Under the pieces are notes generated by a model that saw only the letters and a program-made list of their open reading frames with translations, was not told the DNA's origin and did no database searches. A stretch of 64,000 nt of DNA from NCBI GenBank assembly GCA_012064415.1, contig SSNU01000096.1, positions 357,953-421,952 on the forward strand, read 5' to 3'. Each line of letters starts with the position of its first letter. The first letter of the stretch is position 1. Below are positions 1 to 13,397 of this stretch, one piece after another. This DNA is from Gyrodactylus bullatarudis (lineage: Eukaryota; Platyhelminthes; Monogenea; Gyrodactylidea; Gyrodactylidae). The position numbers and the translations under genes were made by a program.

Positions 1-500
1 ACAATTATTACCGATATCGAAGGTTCGAAGCAATTAAATAAATAAATATTTTAAACTATCAATCATATCTTCGAGCTCTAACGTTAAAAAAGGGAGAATT
101 TCTTAGATGAAACTGAAGAGGTTGGAAGCGTCCCATTCACACAGAGGAAGTTTACTTATTGATTATTCTACTGATTTCAATGAAAACTTTGGAAAATTTC
201 TTGGGGTGGATTTGTCTATTTTTCAACTCATCTCTGTTAATGTTAATCACAAGATTGTATGTATCAGTTTGGAATGATTATTGAACTCTATGCAAAACGT
301 AGTTAAAAGAGACAGAGTAGCATTCTTGATAAGAATTCCCTATCATGACACGCAACAGTTGAATGGCATAAAAAGGCTGAATAATTCTCATTAAGATGAG
401 CTTACTCTGTTAACTAAATAATGACAAATGATTCAAATTTGTTCTTTTAGCCATTTCTCTGTAAGGAAAAACCTTTCCTATTTTCTTAGCAAATATATAT

Positions 501-877
501 AAAGCTAATTGATATGAAGTTGGGAATCTATGATTTTTACAGAAATCTCGATTTTTTATCAAGAATTCGAATTTGTTGGAGATTTTTTGGAATCGTACTC
601 ATGTGGCATACTTAAACCATTTGAAGAAAAATATTTTTATGAAAATTATGGTCATCTTTCAAAAATTTTCAACTCAATGTTCGAGAAAATGGGATTTTGG
701 CGCCAAATGGGAATTTGAAAATTGACCATATTTACAAAATAATTTTTTTTCTTCAAATGGTTTAAGTGTGCAAAATGAGTACGATTCCAAAAAATCTTTA
801 ACAAATTCGAATTTTTGATGAAAATATCGAGATTTCTGTAAAAATCATGGATTCCCAACTTCATATCATTTAGCTTT
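501..877. repeat. Foldback/MITE-like element, family F1
   Basis: Long inverted repeat. The left end (AGCTAATTGATATGAAGTTG) is mirrored at the right end by CAACTTCATATC...AGCT, and the similarity continues inward through the ATTTTTACAGAAATCTCGA stretch and well beyond. The ORFs seen here on both strands are products of the palindrome. Relatives lie at 20.39-20.73 kb and 22.24-22.88 kb, with decayed pieces near 14.9, 24.2 and 39.8 kb. It sits in the non-coding DNA downstream of the cadherin exon. Confidence 0.75.
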
Positions 878-1661
878 AGTATTCAATCCATGGATAAACT
901 TATTTTTAACGTTTTCAAAGATTGAGCTAATTAAATGTCTATTATATTTTCGACTACACTTTTCTTCAATTTTCAGTTTTTGATCTAAATATCTAGGATC
1001 TACGTTTTAATTCATGTATTTAAAAAGAAAATAGTAGTCAAAGCGTACAAAGTTTAGTAAAAAATGTAAAAAAAAGAAATAACTGTAGTCAAAAATGTAA
1101 CTCTTGAAATAATTTTCAATTCCAAAAAACCTTTGAGATATTTGAATTCTTAAAAGAAAAATGTGATTACCAATTTCATATCAATTATCTAGGATAATTT
1201 ACAACAAATCCAAGGCTCATTTCTTATCTAAAGGAAAGTAAGATTACCCATAAATAATAATCTCACGCAACAGAGACTTGTTAAGGTGTGTTAGAGACCG
1301 GGTAGGAATCAAAACTTTTATTCTCTCAATAATTGATTGTATGTCTCTTGAGACTTTACCGGGAGGAGAGTTGAAAAAACAATGAGAATGATTTTTATCT
1401 GGGGAAGAATATCTGAGAGGAAGAATGTTGCCGACTCATTCATTGTGTGTTGGTTCATACTATACATACTCTGAATAGAAAGAATAACAGACCAAGGATA
1501 ATTTAATTAAAGGCAAAAAAATGCAAAATATGTCCTTGAAAGAAATGTCAGATTTTAGTATTCTCTTGTCCATTTTACATTCATAATTCAATTACAGATT
1601 GCTTTTAAATTGATGAGTGTCATTCTGAACTGTATTCGTAATACCATGATTCTTTTCAAAT

Positions 1662-2141
1662 TTAACCCTTCATGTCCCATTGTTCCACCAGTGGAACAAA
1701 ACTCTTTCTCGAGCGATAATTTTAACTGAAAGATACCTAAAATAATTTTTCAACCCCTCAAAATTTATTAAGCTACAATATTGTGTATAATTCATATAAA
1801 AAGCGTTTCGCTGATGCCAGCCAGAATTACTTAAAAAAGGGCGATTTTTTTGAAAAATTTTAAAATTATTTAGAACGTTTTTTGAAAACCTATTTGCTGC
1901 GGTCTTAGAAAAAAATAAAATAACTTCCTGTCGTATAACAATAGCCGTAGATTTCAAATATAGAATCTCCTGCTCGATATCTCTTATAGTTTAGAAGATA
2001 ATTGATTTTAGAGCCAAAAAATGCCAATTTTAACCTCTATTATCTTTGAAATGATAAGTCAGAATCAGCGTAATTATTTTGGTTAGGTTGCAAATTTTCT
2101 CATTTTTGTGATAAAAAAATAATTTGGGACATGAAGGTTAA
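1662..2141. mobile_element. piggyBac-type MITE, long copy (480 bp)
   Basis: Bounded by TTAA on both sides, with terminal inverted repeats CCCTTCATGTCCC (left) and GGGACATGAAGG (right). TTAA target duplication plus CCC-starting ends is the hallmark of piggyBac elements. There is no transposase ORF, so the copy is non-autonomous. A deleted relative is at 25377-25497 and an internal fragment near 61.8 kb. It lies in the cadherin 3' non-coding or intron region. Confidence 0.7.
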
Positions 2142-3373
2142 ACTCCGCTCCTGTATTTCTTCAATGAAGTTTTACTACAAGAACTAATGAGGGCAGTATT
2201 AAAAAAGGTTTTTACGTGCGAATGAGAATCGACATGTACCGAACCCTAGTTGTGCGACAATAAATGAATGGTTTTGTATCATCATGAACCTATTAAATCT
2301 ATCTATATGATAGTGCATTCGAAAAGGATAATAAAAATGAAATCTATTTTTAACCCTGTGCCAATATCTTGACAAAATTTTGGACAAAAAATGATCCATT
2401 TATAAAATGTTTCATTGAACCGATTAATTTTTATTAAAACATTTTAATGTAGAGAATCAAGTTCGAAATTAATCTAAAAAGTAGGTCAAAATCAATTCGA
2501 AAACTGTTCCCAAAAATCAACTTTTCATCACACTCTCACTTTGAAATCAGCAAAAATTTTCCACTCAAATTTCAAATTAAAAGGAATCTGGTGCTAACTC
2601 GAGATTTGAAATACATACCAAACGATAGATCTTTAAATAACTAAAAAAATTATTTAAGGCTATTTATGTGAAATACAACAGGAATCCTACTTAGAAATCA
2701 AAAATTATGTGTGCTTAAATTTCATTGGTTGAACGTTCCCTGCTCTCTCATTGGTTAAGAAAAATCATGGTTTAGGTATAACTGGGATGTTAATGATAGT
2801 TATGCCATAAATTTCTCAAAAATTAATTTTTAGCTTAATGGGACTTGACTTATTCTGTCAGGTAGAAAATCTTAGATACAAACAGGTATAATCCGAGCAG
2901 TTTATCACCGAGATAAATAGAGAATCTCCTGAGTAAATTAAGCATGAATTAAGAAGAAAATTTGGGTACAAAGACTGGCAGTAACAAACTATAAAAGTAA
3001 TAATGGAAGAAAGAAAATCACTTTTCTTCTCTTGTAAATAATTAAGGAGGTTGTCCCGTTACAAAACGAGGAGAATTAATGGAACAAATGTTTTTTCTTG
3101 CTTGCTTGCCTGCTATAGATAAGCACATTCATTCTCTGCACTGCTCCCATCTTCAGGAGGAATGAATATTTAATTTGGAAGAGAATCTATGGAACATTAA
3201 AAATCTCTGCCACAATAATAAATGAATGAGTACAGGTAATGACTCGGTTTTATTTCTGGCAAAGTAAGTACAGAAAAACTCTAAAGAAATCTAAAGTGCG
3301 CGCCGAAAGATTAACAATGAAATTCACTAATTCAAAATTAATGGTTGTAGAATTTTCAAAAAAAATAATTCAC
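2142..3373. other. Non-coding stretch, probable cadherin intron
   Basis: This region lies directly downstream (minus strand) of the cadherin exon and begins with its splice donor at 3373-3372. No further cadherin repeat or transmembrane exon was recognised here or in 1-1661, so the rest of the cadherin gene probably lies beyond the left edge. Short ORFs in this stretch look random. Confidence 0.5.
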
Positions 3374-5614
3374 CTCGATTTCGTCCAAATTTTTCACAGA
3401 TTTCCTAGATTTAATCCTGAACGGTTTCGTAAGGCAGTCGTGAGAATAATTGGACATGTCGAATTCGGGAGCCATCTCAGAATTGTCAAAATGAACAATT
3501 TTAAATGTTAACGCAGAATTGGGAGTGTTTGGCTCGTCTGAGTCCCTAGCCGAGATATATCCAATTGAGGTGCCAGGCTCAGAGTTTTCCAGGATACTCA
3601 TCTCGATTGTCCGTTTACCAGTGGGTCCATTGTCATTTAAATCCTTAATGATGAGAATAAGAGTTGTGTTTATCTTGTAGGTATATTCCTCAGAGCCTTG
3701 AGCATAGTCTTCAAGGTAAACATTGAAATCAATCTTATCGCGTATTTCTCTGTCCATGTACGAGTTAATGAACTCTTGGTCTTTCTCAGCTATACGAACA
3801 ACGCCGGTTTTTTCATCCAGTTCAATGATTGAGTTGTGCCCAGTTTGCATGCCCCACAGGTGGACGGATCTCTCCGGAGAGTCGTTATCGTGAAACTTTA
3901 ACTGGGCCACATGTGAACCCCTCTTTGGATTTTCCGGAACCTCAAACACAAACAAGTGCCTATCGAGGGAGTCAGAAAAATCAAATTCTGGCCTATTATC
4001 GTTGACATCGAGAACGTTGAGCTTTATTAGAACTTTTACATCATTCACAATGGATTTCTGTGGATAGGTCTGGGCTCGCTTATCATTATCTGAACAGACA
4101 AGAGACAACCAGTAAACACTAACATTTTCACGATCAATTTCTGTAAGAGTTACAAGATTGTCATTATTTATTAACTTGAAGTATCTCGATAGTCCAGCAT
4201 TCTTCAGGGGTGAGGAAGCGGCTAAACTTTCATTTGTATCATACAGTTTGCAGTGTACACTGCCGAATGCCTCGCTGTCTTCATCTGTCACTAGAATAGT
4301 TGCAATTGAAGAGCCTATTCGAATGTTCTCTGGCACTTCAATTACCTCATTGACGATACCGTTAATGACAATTGGATAATCGTAAAAGTTGTTATGCGAC
4401 ATTCTTCTCGAGTTGAACTGACTGATAATTCTTATAACGGGGTGGTTGTCGTTTGTGTCGAAAATTTTGATAATCATCTTACCAATTGGTGCAAACTTTC
4501 TCTTGAGAGTGTCTTCTGGGTCATCCCTGGCAGATATATTCAGATTTAGGACAATTTCCCCGGGGTTATATTGCCGGTAGTCTTTGGAGAATGATTCAAA
4601 ATCGATAATGTTACTCTTTGACGAAAGCCAGCCAGTGATTGGGTCTAGATAGAAATGTTTATTAATGGCGTCGTCCTTTTGTAGGGGCAGGTCATCCGCA
4701 CCGACTAGTTCATAAATAACTCGAGCATTGGCATTGTGATCGCGGTCCGTAGCCTTAAACTGGATTATCCGTTTTGATTGGTTCAGCTGGTTCTCGTAGA
4801 ATTCCATCTTGAGAATGTGAAAATTGAAAAATTCGATTGGATTTTCCCATTTCGGCTCATTGTTGTTTATATCATTGACGACAACCGAGAAGGAGCAATT
4901 TGTCAGGGTTGGTGAGGCATCATCTTTCGGGTAGTATGAGTCTGACAGGGTCAATCGTAAATCATACCTTTTCTCCAGATCCAAGAGGGATTGAGCCACG
5001 TTGACCTCTGCAATGACTTCATTCAACGACCCTTCATCAAGGCCAGGGCGTAGATTCAATTTGAAGGGACTATTATTGGGTTCTAGTCTAACTGAGGTAA
5101 TACTAAAGGGTTGGCTATCGATATCAGTCAGTTTCCATTTGAGGATACTCTTGCCCACAGGTAAATCTTCGTTGATTTCAATCCTTGAATTAATTTTCGA
5201 GCACATAGGCCTATTATCGTTAATGTCGAGTATATTAAAGGTTACTCGAAAGCGTTTCATTGTCTGATCTATTGAGCCATCTTGTTCGCGTACAGATCCA
5301 AGAATTTTAATCTGACAGGCCTCCTGGTTACCCGGGCAAATGGATTCCCTGTCGATTCTATCCTTGATATACAGGTGGCCATTTTTATCTAGAGTAAAAT
5401 ATCCAAAATCGTCAACCTTTGTTAATTCAAAAAGAATCGTCTTGGATGAACCAAATGTTATGCCAGTTAATTTTAGTTCTGAGGCAACATTGAGGACTTC
5501 AAAGCCTTGGGGATGTTCCTCTCTCAGCTCATGACTAAGGGATACAATGGCATTGTTATCTTGGGAAAGAACATGAGTGTAAAAGTATCCATAGCACAAC
5601 AAGATTAGGAACAT
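3374..5614 (-). CDS. Cadherin/protocadherin-like protein, 5' exon (partial gene)
   Basis: A single 2,241-nt exon encodes 747 residues, from an ATG at 5614 to a splice donor after codon GAG (intron starts GTGAAT at 3373). The first ~18 residues are a hydrophobic signal peptide. After that come at least five extracellular cadherin repeats, each ending in a calcium-binding linker motif: DINDNRP, DINNNEP, DTNDNHP, DVNDNRP and DLNDNGP. Packing many repeats into one large exon is typical of protocadherins. The membrane span and cytoplasmic tail are not in this exon and must be encoded further left. The product is a calcium-dependent cell-surface adhesion protein. It is divergent to paramyosin with a 1.1-kb gap. 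The cadherin family is certain; the subfamily is not. Confidence 0.93.
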
Positions 5615-6748
5615 TTACAATAAGAATATTCTATGTACTTGGATTGTATTTAAATATGATTGTGAGGATGAATATATTCTCATCTCAGAGCTCAATTCCC
5701 ATTGGCTGAGAATAAAATTTATTTATGCAAATCAGATTACCTGACTTTCTCACTTGTTTATTTTGTTTTTTCAAGCATTCAAATTTGTTTTTTATAGCTA
5801 AAACGACTCTTTATCACTATTTATTTATTCATTCAGTTAGAGATCATTTTTTAAAAACGTTTTCTTGTAATTCAATTATACTTTTCGATTAAAAACTACA
5901 AATTATCCTTGATATCATATTACTGCTTTTCTATGGAGCAAGAAATAAGTGAGATGATTAATTATAATCGATAAATCAATGGGGAAAACCCGAATGGAAA
6001 AGTAAAGAGTGGCTAAACACACAAGCATGCATTTTATATCCAAAGCGGATATATATAGGCATTGATTGTATTGTAATGCTAAAATATTATATAAAAATTC
6101 ATTCATTCATATGTATACGAGAGAGAGAGAGAGAGAGAAAGGGATTGTGATTTATATTCATTGAATAAAAGTATTGTACGTGTGCGTATATACACAACGC
6201 CTACGCTCAAGATCATGCCTTGAATGGTTGTTCATTTAATTCTGTGTACTATTGTTGATGTATTTTTTGAATTTGTGCAAATTAGATTACATAGCTAGAG
6301 AGTTAGAGAGATGGGGAAAGAAGTTTGCCCACAAATGAACCCATTGATTCATACACAAAGTTGTATATGCACATAGATCAAGACTGTGTGGATAGTGTTG
6401 TACACAAATTGTGTACACGAAGAGAGGGATAGAAACAAGATGCTTATACTCTTATAAAAAATCCTATATAGAATACATTGAATATTTATTCAATATTTCC
6501 TGAAACCCTAAAATTACTCTTTCACTAATCTCTTTCTGATCTCGTTTCTTCTTGGAACTGAAAAAAGAAATCCTTTTTTCTTTACCGTTTCACGCTCTCA
6601 ATTGTAATTTAATTTAGAAAGAAATAGAGAAAGAGATACCATATTATACCTGGACCATAGAAAACAAAAAGGAGAAACAGAGGACTCTTTTCATTTAATT
6701 TTTTGTTGATTGAAGAAAACACTGGATTTATCTGACTTTTGGACTATT
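5615..6748. promoter_or_regulatory. Divergent intergenic region, cadherin/paramyosin
   Basis: A 1.1-kb AT-rich spacer between two divergent start codons. It contains a (GA)n tract at about 6117-6140 and no ORF of note. It should hold both promoters and 5' UTRs, but no specific element could be identified. Confidence 0.5.
6117..6140. repeat. (GA)n microsatellite
   Basis: An uninterrupted run of GA dinucleotides in the shared upstream region of cadherin and paramyosin. Purine tracts of this kind can be GAGA-factor type promoter elements, but that is inference only. Confidence 0.85.
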
Positions 6749-9700
6749 ATGCCATCAGCAAGTCAATTTGAGGAGACGACCACAACAGATCATGGACTAA
6801 AAATTCATACTACAACTCTGTATCGGTCCTCTTCACCGTCACAGCTGCGTCTTGAAGTAAGCCCAATTTTTTACGTTTACTACAAATTTATTAAAACCAG
6901 CTATTCTCTTCATTCTGTTAAAACAAATTTATTCGGCCATGAATATTGTACAAAATTAAATCAATCCAGATTTTTAAAGATTTTTCCTTGTTTAACAATT
7001 CACCAAGGTCAAAAATAACCTCTTGAAATAGAGAAATAAGTTAGAAATGGGGAGTCGGTCTAAGTCTTGGACTCTCAATCCTCAATGACCTTGGTTCGAT
7101 TCTCGAAAAACAATGATTCGGTTTACTGAGGAGTCTCTAATAAGACCAAACGTACCTACCATACATGTTTGGGTTGTTTCTCTAAGGCAAGATGTATGAC
7201 TAAAGATAATGAAAGACCTGAGCCCTTATCCCAGACAACCTTGAGAACATTGGTTTTTTTAGTGGTCATGTTTTGAGAAAATAAGAATATGATGCCAGTT
7301 ATTTCACAAATAAGGCCTTTGTTTCGGGCATACTCATCATCATCATCAGCGTCAAACATGCCATATGAATACGTTTTTTGTGAGAATAAATTGGTTTCTT
7401 TAATTGGATGCGGATAAGTTATATCTTATCTAGTTATAGATAAGGCCTTATCTGTGAAATAACTGGCATCATCTTCATTTATTTTTCGAGGCTAGAAAAA
7501 AAGAGCTTTCCCGTACAACGCAATTGGGAAAATTAAAAAAATGGAGATTTCAATGAAAACAGATGGAATGAGCAGTCTCTAGTAATTTCGTAAACTCATA
7601 AAAAAATTAGAGGAGTCTAGAGGAAAAGAGAAAGGGGAAAAAATAAAATGTGTTGTTGTTAAACATACAGGGGCATTGATCGTGGGTGAAGGATATAAAT
7701 AAATATTCAAGCAACTGTATTATCAGAGATGACTAAACAAGCGACAAACATTTTTCTGGCTTCTCGCATTTACTAATAAGAATAAGTAGAGTGAGATGAA
7801 AACTAGTTGGCTTAATCGAACAATTGAGATACTGTAGAATCTACAGTGTGTGTAGATTTATGGATGGAATAAGAGGGGAGAAAATACAAGAAAAGGGATT
7901 AACTATGTCACACAGCACTCAAATGTAATTTCGATGGTGTGAAGAAGGGAATATGTCCCTACAAATTGAGCATGAAAGGGAGAATTATTGGAAGGATTAA
8001 AATGGATTAAGGAGAGAATCTGGAGAAATCTCTTCAAAACTTGACTACGTTTTTTATTAGAAAACAAACATTACATTTTCTCAATGGGTTAATTTTTTCA
8101 ATGAATTATAGTAAAAGTTGAAAGAATACAAAAACTCATTACAGTATTTTTAAAATCAAATTTTAGACAAGGCTCAAGGACCTAGAGGAGACATTGGAAG
8201 ATGAGAGATGTGTTAGATTGCGTGTGAGTCTCTTTCCTATGCATGAAAAGCTAGATAAAAATTCATTTAAAAATTATTGTTTTCAATCATCATCATCAAA
8301 TTGCATGAAGAGAGATAGTATTTTATAAAATTAATTAATAAATTTCCAGGCAAATGTGACAGAGGATTTCTTTGATATTGTAGCAAAATGTATACTTTTA
8401 TTTCTTTGTTATTTGCGGCAAATACTGGCATCATGTAACATTTTTGTTGGATACAACACGCCTAGAGTATATAACGAACATTGCCTTGTCTAAGAATTTT
8501 TTACTAAAATTTATCCCTTTTCAATTGATTGCCTAGTGCGAAAAGGAGATTGTAGACTTGTCCACAGAAGTTGATCATTTATCTCTCAGGCTGGAAGAGA
8601 CCGGGGAGAATAGCATTCACTATGTAAGTTTAAGCCCAATAGTATTTGGTAATAATCTTGATAAAAAGGGAAAATTTTATTTTAGCATGACGCTTTGAAG
8701 AGGAAAGAGCAAGAAATTGCCCGGTTAAGAAAGGAACTTGAAGATGCCAGGAGAATAGCTGAGGATAACTCGAGTAATCTAAAGAAGAAACATCAAGCTT
8801 CCCTCTTGGAGTTGACCCAGGAAATCGAAAAGGTGACCAAATTGAAGAACAAGTAAGCAATGTCTTGTCACACATATTCCTTAACCTAGAATAATCTCTT
8901 GATCGTAATAGACTGGAAAAAGACAAGACTGAGCTGACAGTTCAGTTGGAGAAGAGTTTTACGGAAAGCGAACAAGCTGAAAAGGCCAAACTTAACGTTG
9001 AAATTAAACTGGAAGGTCTTGAGTCTCAACTAACTCGAATGAAAAATTCAAATGAGGAAAATTCAAAGTTGATTTCTGAACTTACCGCTGCCAACTGTCG
9101 CCTGCAGGGGGAAATTCAAGATGCTGTCCATCAGGCGGAGAAGAATCAAACGGCTCTGTTGTCATCACAAAGAGTTGCCAATAATGCTCAGGCTGAAATG
9201 GAAGACGCCAAGAGGAATCTCGAGGAGGAGCTAAAAGTAATTCCAATTTAATATACAGTAAACTACTCTCAGGTAACAACATTAAAATAATAATAATAAT
9301 AATATTAATAAAAGGGTCGATTGTTGGCAATTTTCACAAAAATCTAATAGGGAGAGTCTTAAATATTGCATTCTTCCTGTATTTCATGAGGATTTGGCAT
9401 GATAACAGTTTTTCCACTCAAATACGATTCTGAGTAGCGAGGAATATTGAAATTTATGAGTCATAAATTATGACAAATGAAGTCGTAGGCTCAGAGAATA
9501 ATCTGGTTCTAAATCTATAATTAAATATAGTACAAAGTAAATAAACAGTTTAATATTATTCAATGAGGAACTCACTCTGTCTTGAAATATTTGAAATGAC
9601 GTCAATTTTACAAATGATTTAATGAATGAAATTTTCGACCAATCAGATTGCTCCATGTAATAAATGGTGACTAATTAAATCACGTGCATCGTCAAATAAG

Positions 9701-12385
9701 GGGGGAAATTAATTTTATCATTAGGAGTTGATTAGACAGCCATTTTTCCAAAAATCCAACTATTTTTAAGAATTCAATCAAAATTGAGTGAAAATTTTTG
9801 CTCATGAGCCCAATTTTTTTAGACAAAAATGCTAATACAAAACAAGTTGAACTCGGTACAAGCAGAATTTGAAATAATGAAAAGCAAGGCCGACGAAGAG
9901 TCGGAAAACTGCTCTCACGCTCAAGCTCAATTGGCCAGAGTCAATAAGGAGCTTTCCAACTTGAAATCAAAGTACGATCGCGACCTCGGTGAGAAGAATG
10001 ACGAGTTGGAGGATATTAGGAAAAAAATGAATGCCAGAATCAATGAGCTAAATGAAAATCTTGATAGGGAACATTCCCGAGTTACCAGTCTAGAGAGGAC
10101 AAAGACACAACTCACGGCTCAACTACAAGAGCTCCAGGTTCACTTTGATCAAGTAAGATGGAATTTTCCTTTGTTAGATCTGAGATTTTGGAATTTGGAT
10201 TGTAAAGTATGAATGGTGAATTCACGTGGAGTGACAAATTAACCTGCTCAATTTCTATTGGCTGAGAAGGATACTCTTCTCTCATTGGTCGATAATAATT
10301 GTCATATACTTTATTTTAATAAGACTTGATCACTATTGAGTAGTTATATGAAATATCGAATAATCGGTATTTTTTCCAGATGCACAATGAAAATCTTGAT
10401 CTAAACCAAGAATTGAAATCACTCACTGTTCAATTGAGTGAAACTCAAGCCCTCCTTGAGGACTCTCAAACTGAAGAGGGTAATCTTAGAGCAAAATTAT
10501 CCACAATCCAGAGAGACATGACAACGATGAAAACTCAAAAGATTGAACTCGAGGATCGTCTGGCTGCCCTGGAGAAAGAGTACAAGAACAAGGTTGATAA
10601 ACTCAAAGATCTCAAGGAGAGTTTGAAGGAAGCCACAAAACAGGTTAGCGACCTTGAGACTCATCGTGCAAAACTCGAGGCTGAACGCGAATCTCTCAAC
10701 TTGGCCCTGCAAGAAGCTGAAAGTCTATCCCATGAGTATCAGAATAAATTTAATGCTACTCACGCGGCCTTGCAACAGCTCAGAAACGACACTGAACAAA
10801 GGAATAGGGAAAAGGATGAAGAATTGGAGAATCTCAGGTTAGTCAAAGAGTTTAGATGACTTTTGGGGATAATGTTCTAATCAAGATTCTAGACGAACTA
10901 GCCATCGAAATATTGAAGAGCTCAATGCCTCTCTGACGGAAATGGAAACAAAGTATCGAAGTGAAATTGTCCGGTTGAAGAAGAAAGCTGAAATGGCTCT
11001 TAATAAGCTGGAAGCTGATCTCGAGGCAAGCAATAATCAACGAGATCAAGCGACAAACGCTCTTCAAAATGCCGAAGAGGCCATCCACAATATGGAGAAT
11101 GAGCTGGAGTACTTGACTCAAAACTATGAAGCTGCCTCGGAGGCCTTAAGTGTGAGTAGAAAATGATGATTTAGATTTTCAAAAGAATAATTAAAATTGT
11201 CAAAGATTGCCGAAAGTCGAAAGAATAACCTGGCCAAAGAAGTTGAAGATTTGCTTATGCAATTGGAAAATTCGGAAAAGACAAGACGTCGTGTAGAAGC
11301 TGAAAACGGAGAGCTCTCCAATAAAGTCGCAGAGATAACAAGCCAAATGAATGCCGCCATAAATGATAAGAGACGGGTGGAAGGTGAACTCAATGTCATT
11401 CGTGGCGACTTTGAAGATATTGCCAGTAGTAAAAATGTATGTCTTTATTCTTGTTGCTAAAATATTCTTTACAAATGCTAAACCTTTTTTTTCTCCCCCC
11501 AGGCATTTGAGGAGAGAGCTGGCCGGCTTCAAGCTGAAGTTATTCGACTTTCTGGTGAATTGAAAACTGAACAGGATATCAGTAGGAAATCTGACGCTAC
11601 CAAACGGCAGTTGGAAACTGAGCTAAGAGATTCCAATGCTAGACTAACCGAAGCTTTAGCCTCAATGGAAAGTAGTGAGAGGGAGAGTAGACGTCTCGTG
11701 AATGCAGCCGAGATGAGAGCTCGTGAGATGGAGGTCGATTTGGAGAATGAATCAAAGAAGGCTAGAGAAACTCTTGCCGCCTTCAGAAAGACTGAACGCA
11801 CTGCCAAGGAGGCTTTGATTGCCCAAGAGGACAGCAGCAGAATTGCTAATGAACTCAGGGATATGCTAGAGAGGAGTCAAGGTAAAATGCGCATACTTCG
11901 AAGACAACTTGAAGAAGCTGTAAGAAAGTGATTTAGGAAATTTTTCAATTTCAAACTGAAATTTTTCATTTCCACAGGAATCCGCCAATGTTACCATAAC
12001 AAATAAGATGAAAAAGGCCCAAGCTCAAGCAGAAGAGGCTGAACTTCGCGCCAGCATGGCAGAGAGACGAGTTGGTTCGAGCAGCATGAATATTCCTGGC
12101 CTGGTGACCTCCTCAAACTTGGGCACAACCTCGATTCTAGGCAATGGAGAATCTGGTAATTTTGGAACTTTGAATAGATCACGTTCTCATCGTTATAGAG
12201 CTTCGTCAATCGCTCGGGAAGGTTCTGTCACCAGTTTATCCTCTCTCTGTGGCCTCGACATGAACCAAAGCTACACGCCGAGTTTGCAAAGAAAATCGAG
12301 ATTTCTCATGAAAGAAACAAAAACAGAAACCTATACAAATCTTGACTCTGCCGGCATCAACATGGATCCAATAGATCTTCAATAA
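6749..12385 (+). CDS. Paramyosin-like coiled-coil protein
   Basis: Eleven exons join into one 948-codon frame: 6749-6856, 8167-8223, 8537-8623, 8686-8852, 8912-9236, 9823-10152, 10380-10837, 10893-11151, 11206-11436, 11503-11919 and 11978-12385. The total is an exact multiple of three, which supports the model. A short N-terminal head contains YRSSSPSQ, as in invertebrate paramyosins. It is followed by about 780 residues of continuous heptad-repeat coiled coil of myosin-tail type (for example LEDLEETLEDER-like and EIVRLKKKAEMALNKLEADL segments). The last ~120 residues are Ser/Arg-rich and non-helical. There is no motor domain. Paramyosin (usually ~880 residues) forms the core of thick filaments in invertebrate muscle. 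A myosin-rod variant is the alternative. Introns 1 and 5 contain repeats. The gene converges on otopetrin. Confidence 0.85.
7045..7112 (+). repeat. tRNA-like (Leu-like) segment, possible SINE head
   Basis: In paramyosin intron 1, the sequence shows an A-box-like GGTCTAAGTCTTGG and, about 40 nt later, a B-box-like GGTTCGATTC in tRNA order. Stem pairing is imperfect (the anticodon stem is interrupted), so a functional tRNA is unlikely. A decayed tRNA gene or a tRNA-derived SINE head fits better. Confidence 0.3.
7291..7470. repeat. Short foldback MITE (~180 bp)
   Basis: Terminal inverted repeats of about 27 bp begin GATGCCAGTTATTTCACA and are mirrored by TGTGAAATAACTGGCATC at the right end. A partial copy of the same end (ACTGGCATCATG) is at about 8428 in the same paramyosin intron. 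Confidence 0.65.
9237..9822. other. Paramyosin intron 5
   Basis: A 586-nt intron with consensus GT/AG ends. It contains a short (AAT)n tract near 9287-9305. Nothing else was recognised. Confidence 0.6.
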
Positions 12386-13397
12386 GAATAATGTGAAAAT
12401 ACTCCAGAATATCCAAACTATCTGTGAAAAATATTGCGCAAGCATCTTTCTAATAATGTATGTTTAAATCCCTTGTATCCTTGATGGCTTACGTATTCAG
12501 ACAAAAATAATTGCCTATTTAGCTGAAAACTCTTGTAATGAAATTTTCTATCTTGTGCTCAAGGTGTGTCGGAGAAGATAGCCACCGAAAATGTGCCTTC
12601 TCAGTGCTAATCCTACTGTACCTGGAAAAGTAATTGTTTTTTTTCCAAAAGTAAAAAAAAATCTACATTTTTAATCTAGACTGTGTTGTTTGTTGATATA
12701 CATACATAGATTGTTGTTGGGTTTATTTCTCAAATTAATGACACAAAAAATGAAAAAGCTTTTTAATACAAAATTACACGTATATATTTCCATTGCCAAT
12801 GTTTGACCAATCCCTCCCGGCCCCATCCAATTCACAGAGACAGAGAAAATAAAGTGTGAAAAGATATCATCCAAGGCAAGAGACACATCATGAGTAAATC
12901 ATCTCAAGAGAGAAGGAAATTTTTGTCGAACTTTTTTAGAGAAAAAAATAAAGAAATTTTTAATGCTTTCAAAAATAAAGAAAAAAATTTCATTTCCAAA
13001 TTTTCACAATAGGGTCGAAAAACAATTTTATGATTTCGAACAGAAGTAGTCCAGTAAGAGAATCGAAACAGATCCGAAATCTAGAGACTGCTAGCTTCAA
13101 TTTGAGGCGTTAATTGTGGCTCTATTCGTTTTCGAACGGTTTCTAGAGCGATTCAAAGATTCGATCGCAGTCTATACCTACGCACATTCCAGAATATTTT
13201 CGTTATGTTTCGCCTGGTCTCTTCAGACTCTATCTTCGTTGGTCCATTTCGTGATTGTATTTGAGCTTTCTCTCAACGGGAAACAATCTGTTCATAACTG
13301 AATATTTCAACATGAAAGAATTTCAAACTAATATTCAAATCCATGTATTTATCTATGTATATTAGTAATAAAAATTAATAAAATATGTAAAAATAGT
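12386..13397. other. Tail-to-tail spacer, paramyosin/otopetrin
   Basis: About 1 kb between two stop codons, with several AATAAA-like signals (e.g. near 12847). Around 13200-13225 is a decayed copy of the CGCC(G/T)GGTCTCTTCAGACT element end that is well preserved at 19.1 kb. No gene was recognised. Confidence 0.5.

Noticed and set aside
530..864. ORFs on both strands
   Set aside because: They are products of the F1 palindrome: the two translations are near mirror copies and no protein family is recognised.
3239..3511. 90-codon plus-strand ORF
   Set aside because: It overlaps the end of the cadherin exon antisense and shows no domain.
7045..7112. Functional tRNA-Leu gene
   Set aside because: The A- and B-box-like elements are present, but the anticodon stem is interrupted and the acceptor stem does not close. 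It is recorded as a SINE-like repeat instead.
6749..12385. Myosin heavy chain
   Set aside because: No motor domain or IQ motif lies upstream. The N-terminal head and the length fit paramyosin.
13116..13301. 61-codon plus-strand ORF downstream of paramyosin
   Set aside because: It contains the decayed repeat end CTGGTCTCTTCAGACTC and is not conserved with other copies.
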